A stretch of 33,852 nt of DNA, from assembly GCA_947628515.1 (NCBI GenBank), contig CANRAG010000018.1:1-33852 (forward strand), in the 5' to 3' direction. The stretch comes from an uncultured Clostridia bacterium (lineage in GTDB: Bacteria; Bacillota; Clostridia; UBA1381). The notes beneath the pieces were generated by a model. The model did not search any database, was not told the DNA's origin, and worked only from the letters and a program-made list of their open reading frames with translations. Shown one piece after another: positions 7,816-15,073 of the stretch (the stretch's first letter is position 1; every line of letters begins with the position of its first letter). A program made the position numbers and the translations under genes.

Positions 7816-8619
7816 TTACTTTGCGCGGACATATATATTGGCACGTTTTGCGCCGTTATTTTGCCGCGCGATAATATAAAATTTTTCTCCCGCTAAAAAA
7901 CGGATGCTTAAGCTGTATCTGTCCGAGTCGGCGGACCCGTCATCGCTATAGACAAGCTCCTCCGCACCGTTATTGTTTATCCTGTATACCTTTAGCGCGC
8001 AGTCACGGTCGCCGTTGGTGCGGACAATTGACGCGAACATATCATATATAACCGATACGGTATCGCTGCGGACTTCGGCTGCGTCCTCCGAAAAGACCGG
8101 ATTAAACACATATGAAGCTCCGGGCATTTCAATTGCAGCCGCCGTATTCTGCACCTCCTCCGGTTCCTGCGTCGCCGCTTCGGCTGATTTCACAGCGGTG
8201 ATTGACCGCGCACCGTCGGCCGGACGCACGTCCGTTACAGGCCGTATGTCGGTGGTCGGGGCGGAATACGCCGATACCGGTATCTGCGTTGGCGGCGGCG
8301 TTTGCACAGTCGGCGAAGGGGCAGGCGGAGCCGCTGTTTGCGCGGGCGGCGTCAAAAGGGGTTTTTCCGTGTTTGCCGCCGGTTCTTTAAGTATACTCTC
8401 TATAGTTTCCGTAACATCCTTTGGCAGAGCGTCCTTTGCCGCTTCGAAACCGAGCGCCGTAAGCGAGCACAGCGACGCCGCGGCAACAATCATTACAGAA
8501 ACCAGCTTCAGAAATTTTGACGGACTTCTGAACTCGATAATCTTAAAGTCTCTTTTGTATTTTATCCTTAGGCGAAGCCATTGCGGTGGAGTAGGCCATA
8601 GCGCGGTCGGGTGTTTCAA
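7816..8619 (-). CDS. C-terminal part of the frameshifted BlaR1-like sensor: fourth TM helix and ectodomain
   Basis: This frame continues the M56 protein encoded just upstream. True continuity begins at 8544 (KIIEFRSPSKFLKLVS); the ATG at 8619 lies inside the upstream coding region and is probably not used. The segment holds the fourth TM helix (about SVMIVAAASLCSLTALGF), a Pro/Thr/Ala-rich linker of roughly 110 residues and a C-terminal domain of about 100 residues that looks all-beta (FNPVFSEDAAEV through FYIIARQNNGAKRANIYVRAK). The classical penicillin-binding sensor of BlaR1, with its SxxK motif, is absent, so the ligand is probably not a beta-lactam. More than 240 codons without a stop after the break argue that the reading frame was under selection until recently or still is. 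Confidence 0.75.
   Translation of the reverse strand: MKHPTALWPTPPQWLRLRIKYKRDFKIIEFRSPSKFLKLVSVMIVAAASLCSLTALGFEAAKDALPKDVTETIESILKEPAANTEKPLLTPPAQTAAPPAPSPTVQTPPPTQIPVSAYSAPTTDIRPVTDVRPADGARSITAVKSAEAATQEPEEVQNTAAAIEMPGASYVFNPVFSEDAAEVRSDTVSVIYDMFASIVRTNGDRDCALKVYRINNNGAEELVYSDDGSADSDRYSLSIRFLAGEKFYIIARQNNGAKRANIYVRAK
8540..8552 (-). other. +1 frame break in the BlaR1-like gene (CTT TAA G)
   Basis: On the minus strand the upstream frame reads AAG AGA CTT TAA and stops at 8545-8543. Skipping one base gives CTT AAG ATT ATC (Leu-Lys-Ile-Ile), which restores the expected run RLKIIEFRSPSKF into the fourth TM helix. CTT followed by a stop codon resembles the prfB +1 site (CTT TGA C), but only a weak purine stretch (AAAAGAGA) lies upstream. 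A one-base insertion or an assembly error explains the data equally well. Confidence 0.7.
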
Positions 8620-9385
8620 TCATTGAGATTATAAGCCGTCCGTAATCCTTCTTGTCCGGCAGGTTCAGCCTGTTTAGCACGGACTCGTCACAGCACAGCT
8701 CGCAGCCCTCGTTTATAGCACGGCTCAGAAAATACACAACGGGATTAAAGAAATGTATGCAGCGTGAAACGGACGCCATGAGCTTTATAGCGAGATCGCA
8801 ATGTCTGTGATGCGTCAGCTCATGCGTAAATATCATAACAAGCTCATCATGTGTGAAATCCCTTTCAGGCACAATAATTATAGGTTTAACGACGCCGAAT
8901 AAAAGCGGCGAATTAAGCGTTCGACTTGTGCGAAGCTCAATTTCGCGATATATTCGCATATTGCTTTTCACTTCCGCAAACGTTTCGAGCACGCGCTCGT
9001 TACGACACTCTCCGCTTAGTATTTTGAGTGTTCGCGATATTTTAAAATACTTAAAAGCGGTTATTAAAATCAGCGTAACTGATATAGCCGCCCAAAGCGC
9101 GATGATAAGCCTTACCGGATAGATTGATAAACCGCCCGCTTGCGGGGCGCTGTAGGGCGCGCCGCCGGATATTACGGTATCCGATGCCGGAACCGTTACC
9201 TTAAACATTTTATGCGACGGAAAAAGCGCTTGCAGCGGAACGACAAACATTGCCGCGGCGGTAACAAGCAACGGATAGTACAGTCCGGCAAATCTCTGTC
9301 GCGTTTGCCTGCGAAGCAGGGTCGAGAGCGCGAACATCAGGCTGCCCGAAATGTTCATAAGGAGCAAATTATATAATATTTTCAC
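8543..9385 (-). CDS. BlaR1-like M56 membrane metalloprotease, N-terminal part (frame ends early)
   Basis: This 280-residue segment has three TM helices (about 4-24, 34-55 and 90-112) followed by the M56 gluzincin domain. It has the zinc motif H188-E-L-T-H192 and the downstream E229-x2-C232-D233-E234. In BlaR1/MecR1 this cytoplasmic-face protease is activated by an extracellular signal and leads to cleavage of BlaI. The frame stops at 8543 within a conserved stretch (SPKDKIQKRL), just before the expected fourth TM helix. The remainder is in the +1 frame. The GTG start at 9385 lies 5 bases after the blaI-like stop, with AGGAGG embedded in the end of that gene. If not bypassed, the stop yields a sensorless protease. 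Confidence 0.85.
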   Translation of the reverse strand: MKILYNLLLMNISGSLMFALSTLLRRQTRQRFAGLYYPLLVTAAAMFVVPLQALFPSHKMFKVTVPASDTVISGGAPYSAPQAGGLSIYPVRLIIALWAAISVTLILITAFKYFKISRTLKILSGECRNERVLETFAEVKSNMRIYREIELRTSRTLNSPLLFGVVKPIIIVPERDFTHDELVMIFTHELTHHRHCDLAIKLMASVSRCIHFFNPVVYFLSRAINEGCELCCDESVLNRLNLPDKKDYGRLIISMIETPDRAMAYSTAMASPKDKIQKRL

Positions 9386-9390
9386 CTGCC

Positions 9391-9744
9391 TTATACCTCC
9401 TCAAACCACTGCTTTATCTCGTCAATATCCTTTCCCGAAGGCTTTTTGTCGCAAAAAAGAGCAGCAAGAAAATTTTTTAACGAGCCGGAATGGAATTGGT
9501 CGAGAAATTCCTCCGCCTGTTGGGACGCGTAGCGCTTTTCCGAAACGATCGCTCTGTAATAGTTGGTTTTGCCAACCTTATCGGAAGCTATTATACCCTT
9601 ATCCGTAAGACGCTTCAAAAATGTCAGAATAGTGGTGGGCTTCCATTCGGTTTTAAGCTCGGCGGCAATCTGCGCGGATGTTACGGCAGCGTCATGCGAC
9701 CAGATAATTTTCATGATTTCCATTTCCGAATCCGATATTTTCAT
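9391..9744 (-). CDS. BlaI/MecI/CopY-family transcriptional repressor
   Basis: The 117-residue winged-helix protein begins with the family opening ISDSEMEIMKIIWSHD. Its recognition region (TSAQIAAELKTEWKPTTILTFLKRLTDKG) is followed by the Asn/Tyr-rich wing VGKTNYYRAIVS and a short C-terminal dimerisation helix. Members bind TACA/TGTA palindromes as dimers and are inactivated by cleavage, usually by the partner BlaR1 protease encoded next door. Two matching palindromes overlap its own promoter at 9786-9824, so autorepression is expected. The ATG at 9744 follows GAGAGG. It is the first gene of the blaI-blaR1-SLH operon. Confidence 0.92.
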   Translation of the reverse strand: MKISDSEMEIMKIIWSHDAAVTSAQIAAELKTEWKPTTILTFLKRLTDKGIIASDKVGKTNYYRAIVSEKRYASQQAEEFLDQFHSGSLKNFLAALFCDKKPSGKDIDEIKQWFEEV

Positions 9745-9785
9745 TTCATCAAATCCTCTCTTTTTTAATATTGAATCGACTCATT

Positions 9786-9798
9786 CTACACCGTGTAG
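9786..9798. promoter_or_regulatory. BlaI-type operator 2
   Basis: This perfect 13-base palindrome, CTACACCGTGTAG, lies around and just after the expected transcription start of the blaI-like operon. The TACA...TGTA half-sites match the known BlaI/MecI operator pattern. Confidence 0.75.
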
Positions 9799-9806
9799 TT
9801 TATTGT

Positions 9807-9835
9807 ATTCTACAACAAGTAGAACATAAAGTCAA
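9807..9835 (-). promoter_or_regulatory. SigA promoter of the BlaI/BlaR1-like operon
   Basis: Read on the minus strand, TTGACT (9835-9830) and TAGAAT (9812-9807) are separated by exactly 17 bases. Operator 1 covers the -10 box and much of the spacer, which is the geometry expected for direct repression. Confidence 0.8.
9808..9824. promoter_or_regulatory. BlaI-type operator 1
   Basis: The palindrome TTCTACAACAAGTAGAA (6-base arms, 5-base centre) overlaps the -10 box and spacer of the promoter. Its centre is 24 bases from operator 2, so the two sites lie on nearly the same helix face. Confidence 0.75.
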
Positions 9836-9839
9836 TACA

Positions 9840-9998
9840 ATTTTGCAAAATAAAATAATTTTAGCTAAATTGCATAAACGGTATTATGGGATTATGGATG
9901 ATATGCATAAAGAGCGCGGACGGTATAGATATAAACCGGCGACACTTCGCGTTGGCAATCGACCGTAAGAGGAATGAAAGCCGTGATAAACTTTGATG
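9840..9998. other. Intergenic stretch between the BlaI promoter and the rlu promoter
   Basis: The interval from 9745 to 10077 contains the BlaI operators and promoter at one end and the rlu promoter at the other. Within 9840-9998 I see no convincing gene, hairpin or repeat. A short open frame crosses it but has no ribosome site. Confidence 0.5.
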
Positions 9999-10027
9999 TT
10001 GTATTTTACGAATACTTATGGTATAAT
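9999..10027 (+). promoter_or_regulatory. SigA promoter of the rlu-rsmA unit
   Basis: TTGTAT (9999-10004) and a perfect TATAAT (10022-10027) are separated by 17 bases, about 50 bases upstream of the chosen start codon. Confidence 0.7.
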
Positions 10028-10077
10028 AAACGCAATCAAGGTTGAAAATCGTTTTACAATTTTTCTGTGAGGTTTAT

Positions 10078-10992
10078 ATGCGCGAATTTATAATACATAA
10101 AAACGACGCCGGACAGCGTCTTGACAAATTTATAATTAAGCTTATGCCAAAGCTGCCAAAATCCATGCTGTATAAGGGATTGCGCAAAAATTGTGTGAGA
10201 CTTAACGGGAAACACGCGAAGGACGGGGCGGTATATCTTGAAAGCGGCGATGTGCTGCGGCTGTATTTTAAGGATGAATTTTTTGAGTCGGAAAAGGAAT
10301 TTAAATATATCGAGCCGAACCTAGACATAGCGTATGAGGACGGGAATATTCTGATAATAAACAAGGCCGTGGGAGTCGCGGCGCATCCTGACGGGCATAA
10401 TAAAGACGGAACGCTTATAGATATGGTTAAAAGCTATTTATACATGAAAAATGAATACAATCCGAAGTCGGAGCAGACATTCAGCCCCGCGCTTTGCAAC
10501 AGGCTTGACCGCAACACCGGCGGTCTTGTAATAGCCGCGAAGAATGCTGCCGCGCTTCGCGAGATGAATGAGCGTATAAAAAAACGCGAGGTGCGCAAGT
10601 TCTATAAGGCGGTTGTGGAAGGGTATCCAAAACGCGAGGGACGGCTTGAAGGATTTATAAGCCGAAGGGATAAGATTACTTCCGTATCGCAAGACAGTAA
10701 GACAGGCGCAAGGGCTGTTTCGCTTGACTACAGGGTTATATCTCAAAAGAACGGATATTCGCTTGTGGAGATTGAGCTGCACACCGGACGCACGCATCAG
10801 ATACGCGCGCAGTTTTCGGACATAGGCCATCCGCTTGCGGGAGACACCAAATACGGCGGGCACGGCGATATGTTCAGACAGGCTTTGTGGAGCGTGGGAG
10901 TGAAATTCGACTTAAAGGACAGTAATTCCGCTCTCGGATACCTTAACGGTATGGAAATAACAACCGCCGCGCCGTTTGAAAAGGAGTTTTAA
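10078..10992 (+). CDS. RluA/RluD-family RNA pseudouridine synthase
   Basis: The protein is 304 residues. The N-terminal ~65 residues form an S4-like RNA-binding domain (GQRLDKFIIKLMPKLPKSMLYK). The synthase core has NRLDRNTGGLVIAAKN with the catalytic Asp, and later LHTGRTHQIRAQF, both signatures of the RluA family. The family isomerises uridines in rRNA or tRNA; the site cannot be deduced here. ATG 10078 is preferred because GTGAGG precedes it at good spacing, whereas an in-frame TTG at 10042 has none. Its last codons contain the ribosome site of rsmA, which begins one base after its stop, so the two rRNA-modification genes are coupled. Confidence 0.9.
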   Translation: MREFIIHKNDAGQRLDKFIIKLMPKLPKSMLYKGLRKNCVRLNGKHAKDGAVYLESGDVLRLYFKDEFFESEKEFKYIEPNLDIAYEDGNILIINKAVGVAAHPDGHNKDGTLIDMVKSYLYMKNEYNPKSEQTFSPALCNRLDRNTGGLVIAAKNAAALREMNERIKKREVRKFYKAVVEGYPKREGRLEGFISRRDKITSVSQDSKTGARAVSLDYRVISQKNGYSLVEIELHTGRTHQIRAQFSDIGHPLAGDTKYGGHGDMFRQALWSVGVKFDLKDSNSALGYLNGMEITTAAPFEKEF

Positions 10993-10993
10993 T

Positions 10994-11839
10994 ATGGATT
11001 TTATATCACCGTCAACGATAAAGCGGATTGCCGCAAGGTATAATTTTAAGTTTCAAAAAGGGCTGGGACAGAACTTTCTATCCTCGCAGGAGATACTTGA
11101 AGAGATTGCGGACGCTGCCCGAATACGCGGCGGGAACGCGCTCGAAATAGGCCCCGGCTTCGGAGTTCTGACAAACGAGCTCGCGAAGCGGGCAAAAAAG
11201 GTTGTGGCGCTTGAAATCGACGAGCGCCTTATTCCCATTCTTGACGATACGCTTTCCGAATACGACAATGTTAAAATCATAAACCGTGATATTATGAAAA
11301 CGGACATATCCGATATAATAGAAAAGGAATTTGGCGGCGAAAGGATAAGCATCGCCGCCAATCTGCCGTACTACATCACAACTCCTGTTATAACCACAGT
11401 GCTCGAATCGAAGCTGCCCATAGATAACTTTGTCGTCATGGTGCAGAAGGAGGTTGCCATGAGACTTAACGCGAGGGAGGGAACCAAGGACTATGGTGCA
11501 ATATCGGTGCTTTGCCGGTACTATACCGAGCCTGAAATCATACGCACTGTTCCGGCGGGGCTGTTTGTGCCCGCGCCAAAGGTGGACAGCGCTGTAATCA
11601 GGATGAGGTTCAGAGATGAACCGGAGGTATCGGTTAAGGACGAGACTGTATTTTTTAAAACCGTAAGGGCGGCGTTTTCGCAGAGGAGAAAAACGCTTTT
11701 AAATTGTCTCGCGTCAAGCTTTCCCAAGAGCAAGGACGAGCTTTCCGATATAATGCAGGGTATAGGTATCGACGCGCGGCGGCGCGGCGAAACTCTGTCC
11801 GTTGACGAGTTTGCCCGTCTTGCGGACGCGTTAATATGA
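10994..11839 (+). CDS. rsmA: 16S rRNA dimethyladenosine transferase (KsgA)
   Basis: This 281-residue SAM-dependent methyltransferase has the N-terminal RNA-substrate segment KFQKGLGQNFL, the SAM-binding motif LEIGPGFGVLT, an acidic residue after strand 2 (ALEIDERL), and the catalytic motif NLPYYITTPV. A small C-terminal helical domain has FSQRRKTLLNCL. RsmA dimethylates the two adjacent adenines near the 3' end of 16S rRNA during late 30S assembly. ATG 10994 follows AAGGAG at 10981-10986; a TTG six codons earlier is less likely. Length and motifs are complete. Confidence 0.95.
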   Translation: MDFISPSTIKRIAARYNFKFQKGLGQNFLSSQEILEEIADAARIRGGNALEIGPGFGVLTNELAKRAKKVVALEIDERLIPILDDTLSEYDNVKIINRDIMKTDISDIIEKEFGGERISIAANLPYYITTPVITTVLESKLPIDNFVVMVQKEVAMRLNAREGTKDYGAISVLCRYYTEPEIIRTVPAGLFVPAPKVDSAVIRMRFRDEPEVSVKDETVFFKTVRAAFSQRRKTLLNCLASSFPKSKDELSDIMQGIGIDARRRGETLSVDEFARLADALI

Positions 11840-11842
11840 ATT

Positions 11843-11882
11843 TTAAGAAAAATTAAGAAATTTCATTGTCAAATCTTAAGAA
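11843..11882 (+). promoter_or_regulatory. TTAAGAA repeats, probable response-regulator binding site
   Basis: TTAAGAA occurs at 11843-11849 and 11853-11859, ten bases apart, immediately upstream of the -35 box, and again at 11876-11882 inside the spacer. Direct repeats with one-helical-turn spacing are the typical target of OmpR/PhoB-type regulators such as the one encoded immediately downstream. Confidence 0.5.
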
Positions 11883-11896
11883 TTATATGTTATCAT
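11866..11896 (+). promoter_or_regulatory. Promoter of the two-component operon
   Basis: TTGTCA (11866-11871) and TATCAT (11891-11896, with an upstream TG giving an extended -10) are 19 bases apart. The long spacer fits a promoter that needs an activator. Confidence 0.5.
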
Positions 11897-11916
11897 ACAT
11901 TCAGGAGGTGAGAAAA

Positions 11917-12597
11917 ATGAATATACTTGTCGTTGACGACGACAGGTCAATTGTTGACAGCATCGCTATCTTTTTGTCGGGCGAGGGCTATGAGGTGTTA
12001 AAGGCATATAACGGAATAGAGGCTTTGGATATCTTAAACCAAACCGAAGTGCATTTAATGATTTTAGACATTATGCTGCCGAGGCTGGACGGAATTAAAA
12101 CCTTGATGAAGCTTAGGGAGTCGCGTAACATTCCGGTAATTTTGCTTTCGGCAAAATCAGAGGATGCCGACAAGATTTTGGGATTGACCGCCGGCGCGGA
12201 CGATTATGTTACAAAACCGTTCAATCCGTCCGAGCTTATGGCAAGAGTGAAATCGCAGCTGAGGCGATACACCACTCTCGGCTCCATCGGCAAACAGAAC
12301 GGAGTCATTACAATATCGGGGTTATCCGTCAATACGGAAAACAGAACCGTAAAGGTTGACGGCGAGGATATAAGACTGACGCCGATAGAGTACGGAATAT
12401 TGGAACTGCTCGCCAGAAACCGCGGACGGGTTTTTTCACCCGATGAAATTTATAGGAATGTGTGGAACGAGGATAAAGTTGTCGGCGATAACACCATAGC
12501 CGTGCATATACGGCATATTCGGGAAAAAATCGAAATCAATCCCAAAGAGCCGAAATATCTGAAAGTGGTGTGGGGTATCGGCTACAAGATTATTTAA
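11917..12597 (+). CDS. OmpR/PhoB-family response regulator
   Basis: This 226-residue protein has a receiver domain with the acidic pocket D7-D8-D9, phospho-acceptor D51 (LMILDIMLP), a conserved Ser near 78 and K100 (YVTKPF). The C-terminal winged helix (about 130-226) has LTPIEYGILELLARNRGRVFS and the recognition helix IAVHIRHIREKIE. ATG 11917 has an almost perfect ribosome site, AGGAGGTGA (11903-11911). The partner kinase begins 18 bases after its stop. The TTAAGAA repeats in its promoter suggest autoregulation. The regulated genes are unknown. Confidence 0.95.
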   Translation: MNILVVDDDRSIVDSIAIFLSGEGYEVLKAYNGIEALDILNQTEVHLMILDIMLPRLDGIKTLMKLRESRNIPVILLSAKSEDADKILGLTAGADDYVTKPFNPSELMARVKSQLRRYTTLGSIGKQNGVITISGLSVNTENRTVKVDGEDIRLTPIEYGILELLARNRGRVFSPDEIYRNVWNEDKVVGDNTIAVHIRHIREKIEINPKEPKYLKVVWGIGYKII

Positions 12598-12615
12598 TTT
12601 GCAAGGAGTTTGACA

Positions 12616-14637
12616 ATGAAAAAATTTTTATATCGAGGCGGTACAAAGCTTACCGCGTTTGCGCTGTGCATTGCATTTATATCGGCGGGAATGTTGACGG
12701 TGGTAAACGGGTTTATTAAATTTTGCGGGGAAAAGGACTATATATACGGATTTGAAAATTCTTTTGAGGAGTCGGACTTTATATCTTCAATGCTGGGCGG
12801 TATTGAAAACATAATGGATAAGACGAGCATGGATTTTTATTATGAAAGGGCCGACGCAACGGCGGAGAGCCCGGAGAAATCCTATGATGAGCGTATGGAA
12901 GAACGGCTGAAATATCCGTTATATGAACCGGATGAGCTGAAATATTACATTGCCGTTAACGGCAGAGTATATACAAACTGTAACGCTAAGAGCGCCGATG
13001 AATTGAAAAACGCACGCATCTACCGTTATTTCGAAAATCAAAACGGGAAAATAACCCGCGAAGGCGTCGGAGCGGCGCAAAGACGAGTTGGCGTCATAGC
13101 TCCGGTCATGGAATTTGCCGATGGGAATGTAGTCACAATCTGCACAAGCATAAGCGACGGGGACGCTGCCGAATTTGAGGCGGAATGGAACAGACAAGCG
13201 GCGCTTGTTCGGGACGTTTTTATAAATGTGTTTGTCTGCGCGGTTTTTGCGCTGCTGTTTTTAATCTATCTGATTTGCGTGTCGGGCAGAAACGTAAACG
13301 GCAAAACAAATTCCATGTGGATTGATTTTGTCTGGACGGAGGCGCATATTGCGATTATAGGCGTAGTCGGGATTGGAGTCGCCGTCCTGTGCGCAATAGC
13401 GTTTGACCAATACTATACGCTGCATCTTCCGGCTTATATGCTGAGAATACTTACTACATCTTCCGCCGCTATTGGCGGAGCTGTTATGATTGCCTCCGGA
13501 CTGTCGCTCACGCGGAAAATAAGATGCAAAACCTTTGTGAAAACAAGCGTTATCTGTCGGATCGCAAAATGGTGCTATAAAGCTTTTGACAAAATCATTA
13601 GAGGGCTGTATAAACGGTTAAAGGTCTGCAAAAACGCGGCAAAGACGGCGCTGTCGAAGAAGTCAACGGTATTTATAGCGTCGGCGCTGCTCGCGTATAC
13701 CGCGGTAATCGGCATATGCGGAATACTGGTTTGGGAGGACGGACTTGGACTGGCGATGGGTGTACTCGCCTTTGGCGCAGCTGTGTTCGCGCTGTTTCGC
13801 AGGTGCGAGGATATGGATAACATACGGAAGGGCGCCGCACAAATACGAAACGGGAATTTGCGCTATAAAATTCCGGATGTGAAATCCGGTGATATGAAAA
13901 CGCTGGCGGAGGATATAAATGAAATAGGAGAGGGGCTGGAAAAAACGGTGGCCGATAAGATGAAGGCCGAACGTCTGAAAACGGACTTGATTACAAATGT
14001 GTCGCATGACCTTAAAACCCCGCTCACCTCGATTATCAGCTATACGGCGCTTTTGTCAAAGGTAGAGGAGCTGCCGGAGGAGGCAAAAGACTATATTTCA
14101 ATAATCGCTCAAAAGAGCGAGAGACTTAAAAATCTAACACAGGATTTGTTCGAGGTATCAAAGGTTCAGAGCGGAAACGAAACCTTTGTCACCGAAAAGC
14201 TCGACGCAAAGCTGCTTATAAATCAAACTCTCGGCGAGCATAACAGTGAGATACAAAAATCCGAGCTTAAATTCTGCGTGAATACCGATACGGATTTGTT
14301 CTTTACAGCGGATGGGCGAAAGATGTCAAGAGTTATAGGAAACCTTATAGACAATGCCATGAAGTATGCCATGAAGGGTACAAGAGTGTTTGTATCGGCC
14401 TTTATGCGGGATGACGATGTAATCATTGAGATCAAAAACATATCCGCATACCCCATGGATTTTGACGCGGAGGAAATAACCGGACGGTTTGTACGAGGCG
14501 ACGCGGCGAGAACCGGAGAGGGGCACGGTCTTGGTCTTGCCATTGCAAAGGGGTACACGGAGGCCTGCGGAGGAAAATTTGACATTATTATTGACGGGGA
14601 TTTGTTTAAGACCGTTATACGCTTTCCAAAAGCTTAA
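12616..14637 (+). CDS. Sensor histidine kinase with six predicted TM helices
   Basis: The protein is 673 residues. TM1 is at about 12-32, with an extracytoplasmic region of about 165 residues, TM2 near 198-222, then further hydrophobic segments near 243-264, 276-298, 351-373 and 377-394. A HAMP-like segment, a HisKA domain with the phospho-acceptor H464 (SHDLKTPLTS) and a HATPase domain with NLIDNAMKYA and GHGLGLAIAKGY follow. It should phosphorylate the response regulator encoded immediately upstream. Four extra helices after the sensory domain are more than in the simple two-TM VanS/PhoR layout and may form a membrane-embedded sensing module. ATG 12616 is preferred to TTG 12610 because AAGGAG at 12603-12608 is correctly spaced only for the ATG. 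Confidence 0.93.
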   Translation: MKKFLYRGGTKLTAFALCIAFISAGMLTVVNGFIKFCGEKDYIYGFENSFEESDFISSMLGGIENIMDKTSMDFYYERADATAESPEKSYDERMEERLKYPLYEPDELKYYIAVNGRVYTNCNAKSADELKNARIYRYFENQNGKITREGVGAAQRRVGVIAPVMEFADGNVVTICTSISDGDAAEFEAEWNRQAALVRDVFINVFVCAVFALLFLIYLICVSGRNVNGKTNSMWIDFVWTEAHIAIIGVVGIGVAVLCAIAFDQYYTLHLPAYMLRILTTSSAAIGGAVMIASGLSLTRKIRCKTFVKTSVICRIAKWCYKAFDKIIRGLYKRLKVCKNAAKTALSKKSTVFIASALLAYTAVIGICGILVWEDGLGLAMGVLAFGAAVFALFRRCEDMDNIRKGAAQIRNGNLRYKIPDVKSGDMKTLAEDINEIGEGLEKTVADKMKAERLKTDLITNVSHDLKTPLTSIISYTALLSKVEELPEEAKDYISIIAQKSERLKNLTQDLFEVSKVQSGNETFVTEKLDAKLLINQTLGEHNSEIQKSELKFCVNTDTDLFFTADGRKMSRVIGNLIDNAMKYAMKGTRVFVSAFMRDDDVIIEIKNISAYPMDFDAEEITGRFVRGDAARTGEGHGLGLAIAKGYTEACGGKFDIIIDGDLFKTVIRFPKA

Positions 14638-14681
14638 TCATGTAAAGAATTAATTAAAGGCCGATACGCCGCCGGAAGGAC

Positions 14682-14903
14682 CTATTCGAGACTGAAATCC
14701 TCGGATGAGAAGTTGGTTTTGAGCCGCTTTCTGCGGCGTACGGTCTTTTTGAAAATATCATATTCAAATTTTCCGCAGTCGCCGCCCGCGGCGGGCACAG
14801 AGCGCTTTTTTAATGCGCAGAACAGCTCGTCCGCGTTATTTTCCGTTCTCTGTCCGTGGCGGCAGAGCGCGCACACCTTGTTTATATCCTCGCTATATAT
14901 CAT
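14682..14903 (-). CDS. Small four-cysteine protein, probable zinc-binding, clostridial family
   Basis: This protein of about 73 residues has the spacing C11-x2-C14-x14-C29-x13-C43, then GKFEYD and a basic tail ([11 protein letters not shown]). The Cys layout and the K-F-E-Y-D segment resemble a small uncharacterised protein I recall as common in Clostridia. The ligand is presumably zinc and the function is unknown. A start at ATG 14903 gives a leader of about 35 bases from the promoter at 14945-14973. An in-frame ATG at 14924 would leave only about 14 bases and no ribosome site. It converges with the histidine-kinase gene, and the ~40-base gap shows no hairpin terminator. Confidence 0.7.
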   Translation of the reverse strand: MIYSEDINKVCALCRHGQRTENNADELFCALKKRSVPAAGGDCGKFEYDIFKKTVRRRKRLKTNFSSEDFSLE

Positions 14904-14944
14904 TTTGCATTCTTCTTTCCGCATTTTTTTTGTTTATTATAGCT

Positions 14945-14973
14945 ATTTTAACATATTTCTCGCCAAACGTCAA
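14945..14973 (-). promoter_or_regulatory. Promoter of the small cysteine protein
   Basis: On the minus strand TTGACG (14973-14968) and TAAAAT (14950-14945) are separated by exactly 17 bases. It diverges from the purC promoter 8 bases away. Confidence 0.6.
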
Positions 14974-14980
14974 ATTTTTC

Positions 14981-15009
14981 TTGATTTTACAGCTGAATCG
15001 GTATATAAT
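14981..15009 (+). promoter_or_regulatory. SigA promoter of the purCBA operon
   Basis: TTGATT (14981-14986) and TATAAT (15004-15009) are separated by 17 bases, giving a leader of about 55 bases before purC. No purine-riboswitch-like or PurR-like site is visible in this short leader. Confidence 0.75.
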
Positions 15010-15073
15010 ATACTATGTGGTTTTTTTTCAAAAATACATAATACATTCATATGTTGAAAGGAATGACTTTAAA

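Noticed and set aside
7973..8626. Plus-strand open frame of 217 codons opposite the BlaR1-like ectodomain
   Set aside because: It is an Ala/Ser/Val-rich antisense shadow of the Pro/Thr linker, with no ribosome site or recognisable domain.
9771..9968. 65-codon plus-strand frame over the BlaI operator region
   Set aside because: It has a TTG start without a ribosome site, overlaps operators and promoter, and its composition is unlike a protein family.
14813..15073. N-terminal hydrophobic extension of PurC
   Set aside because: It reads through two promoters and the small Cys gene; PurC is cytosolic and complete from ATG 15074.
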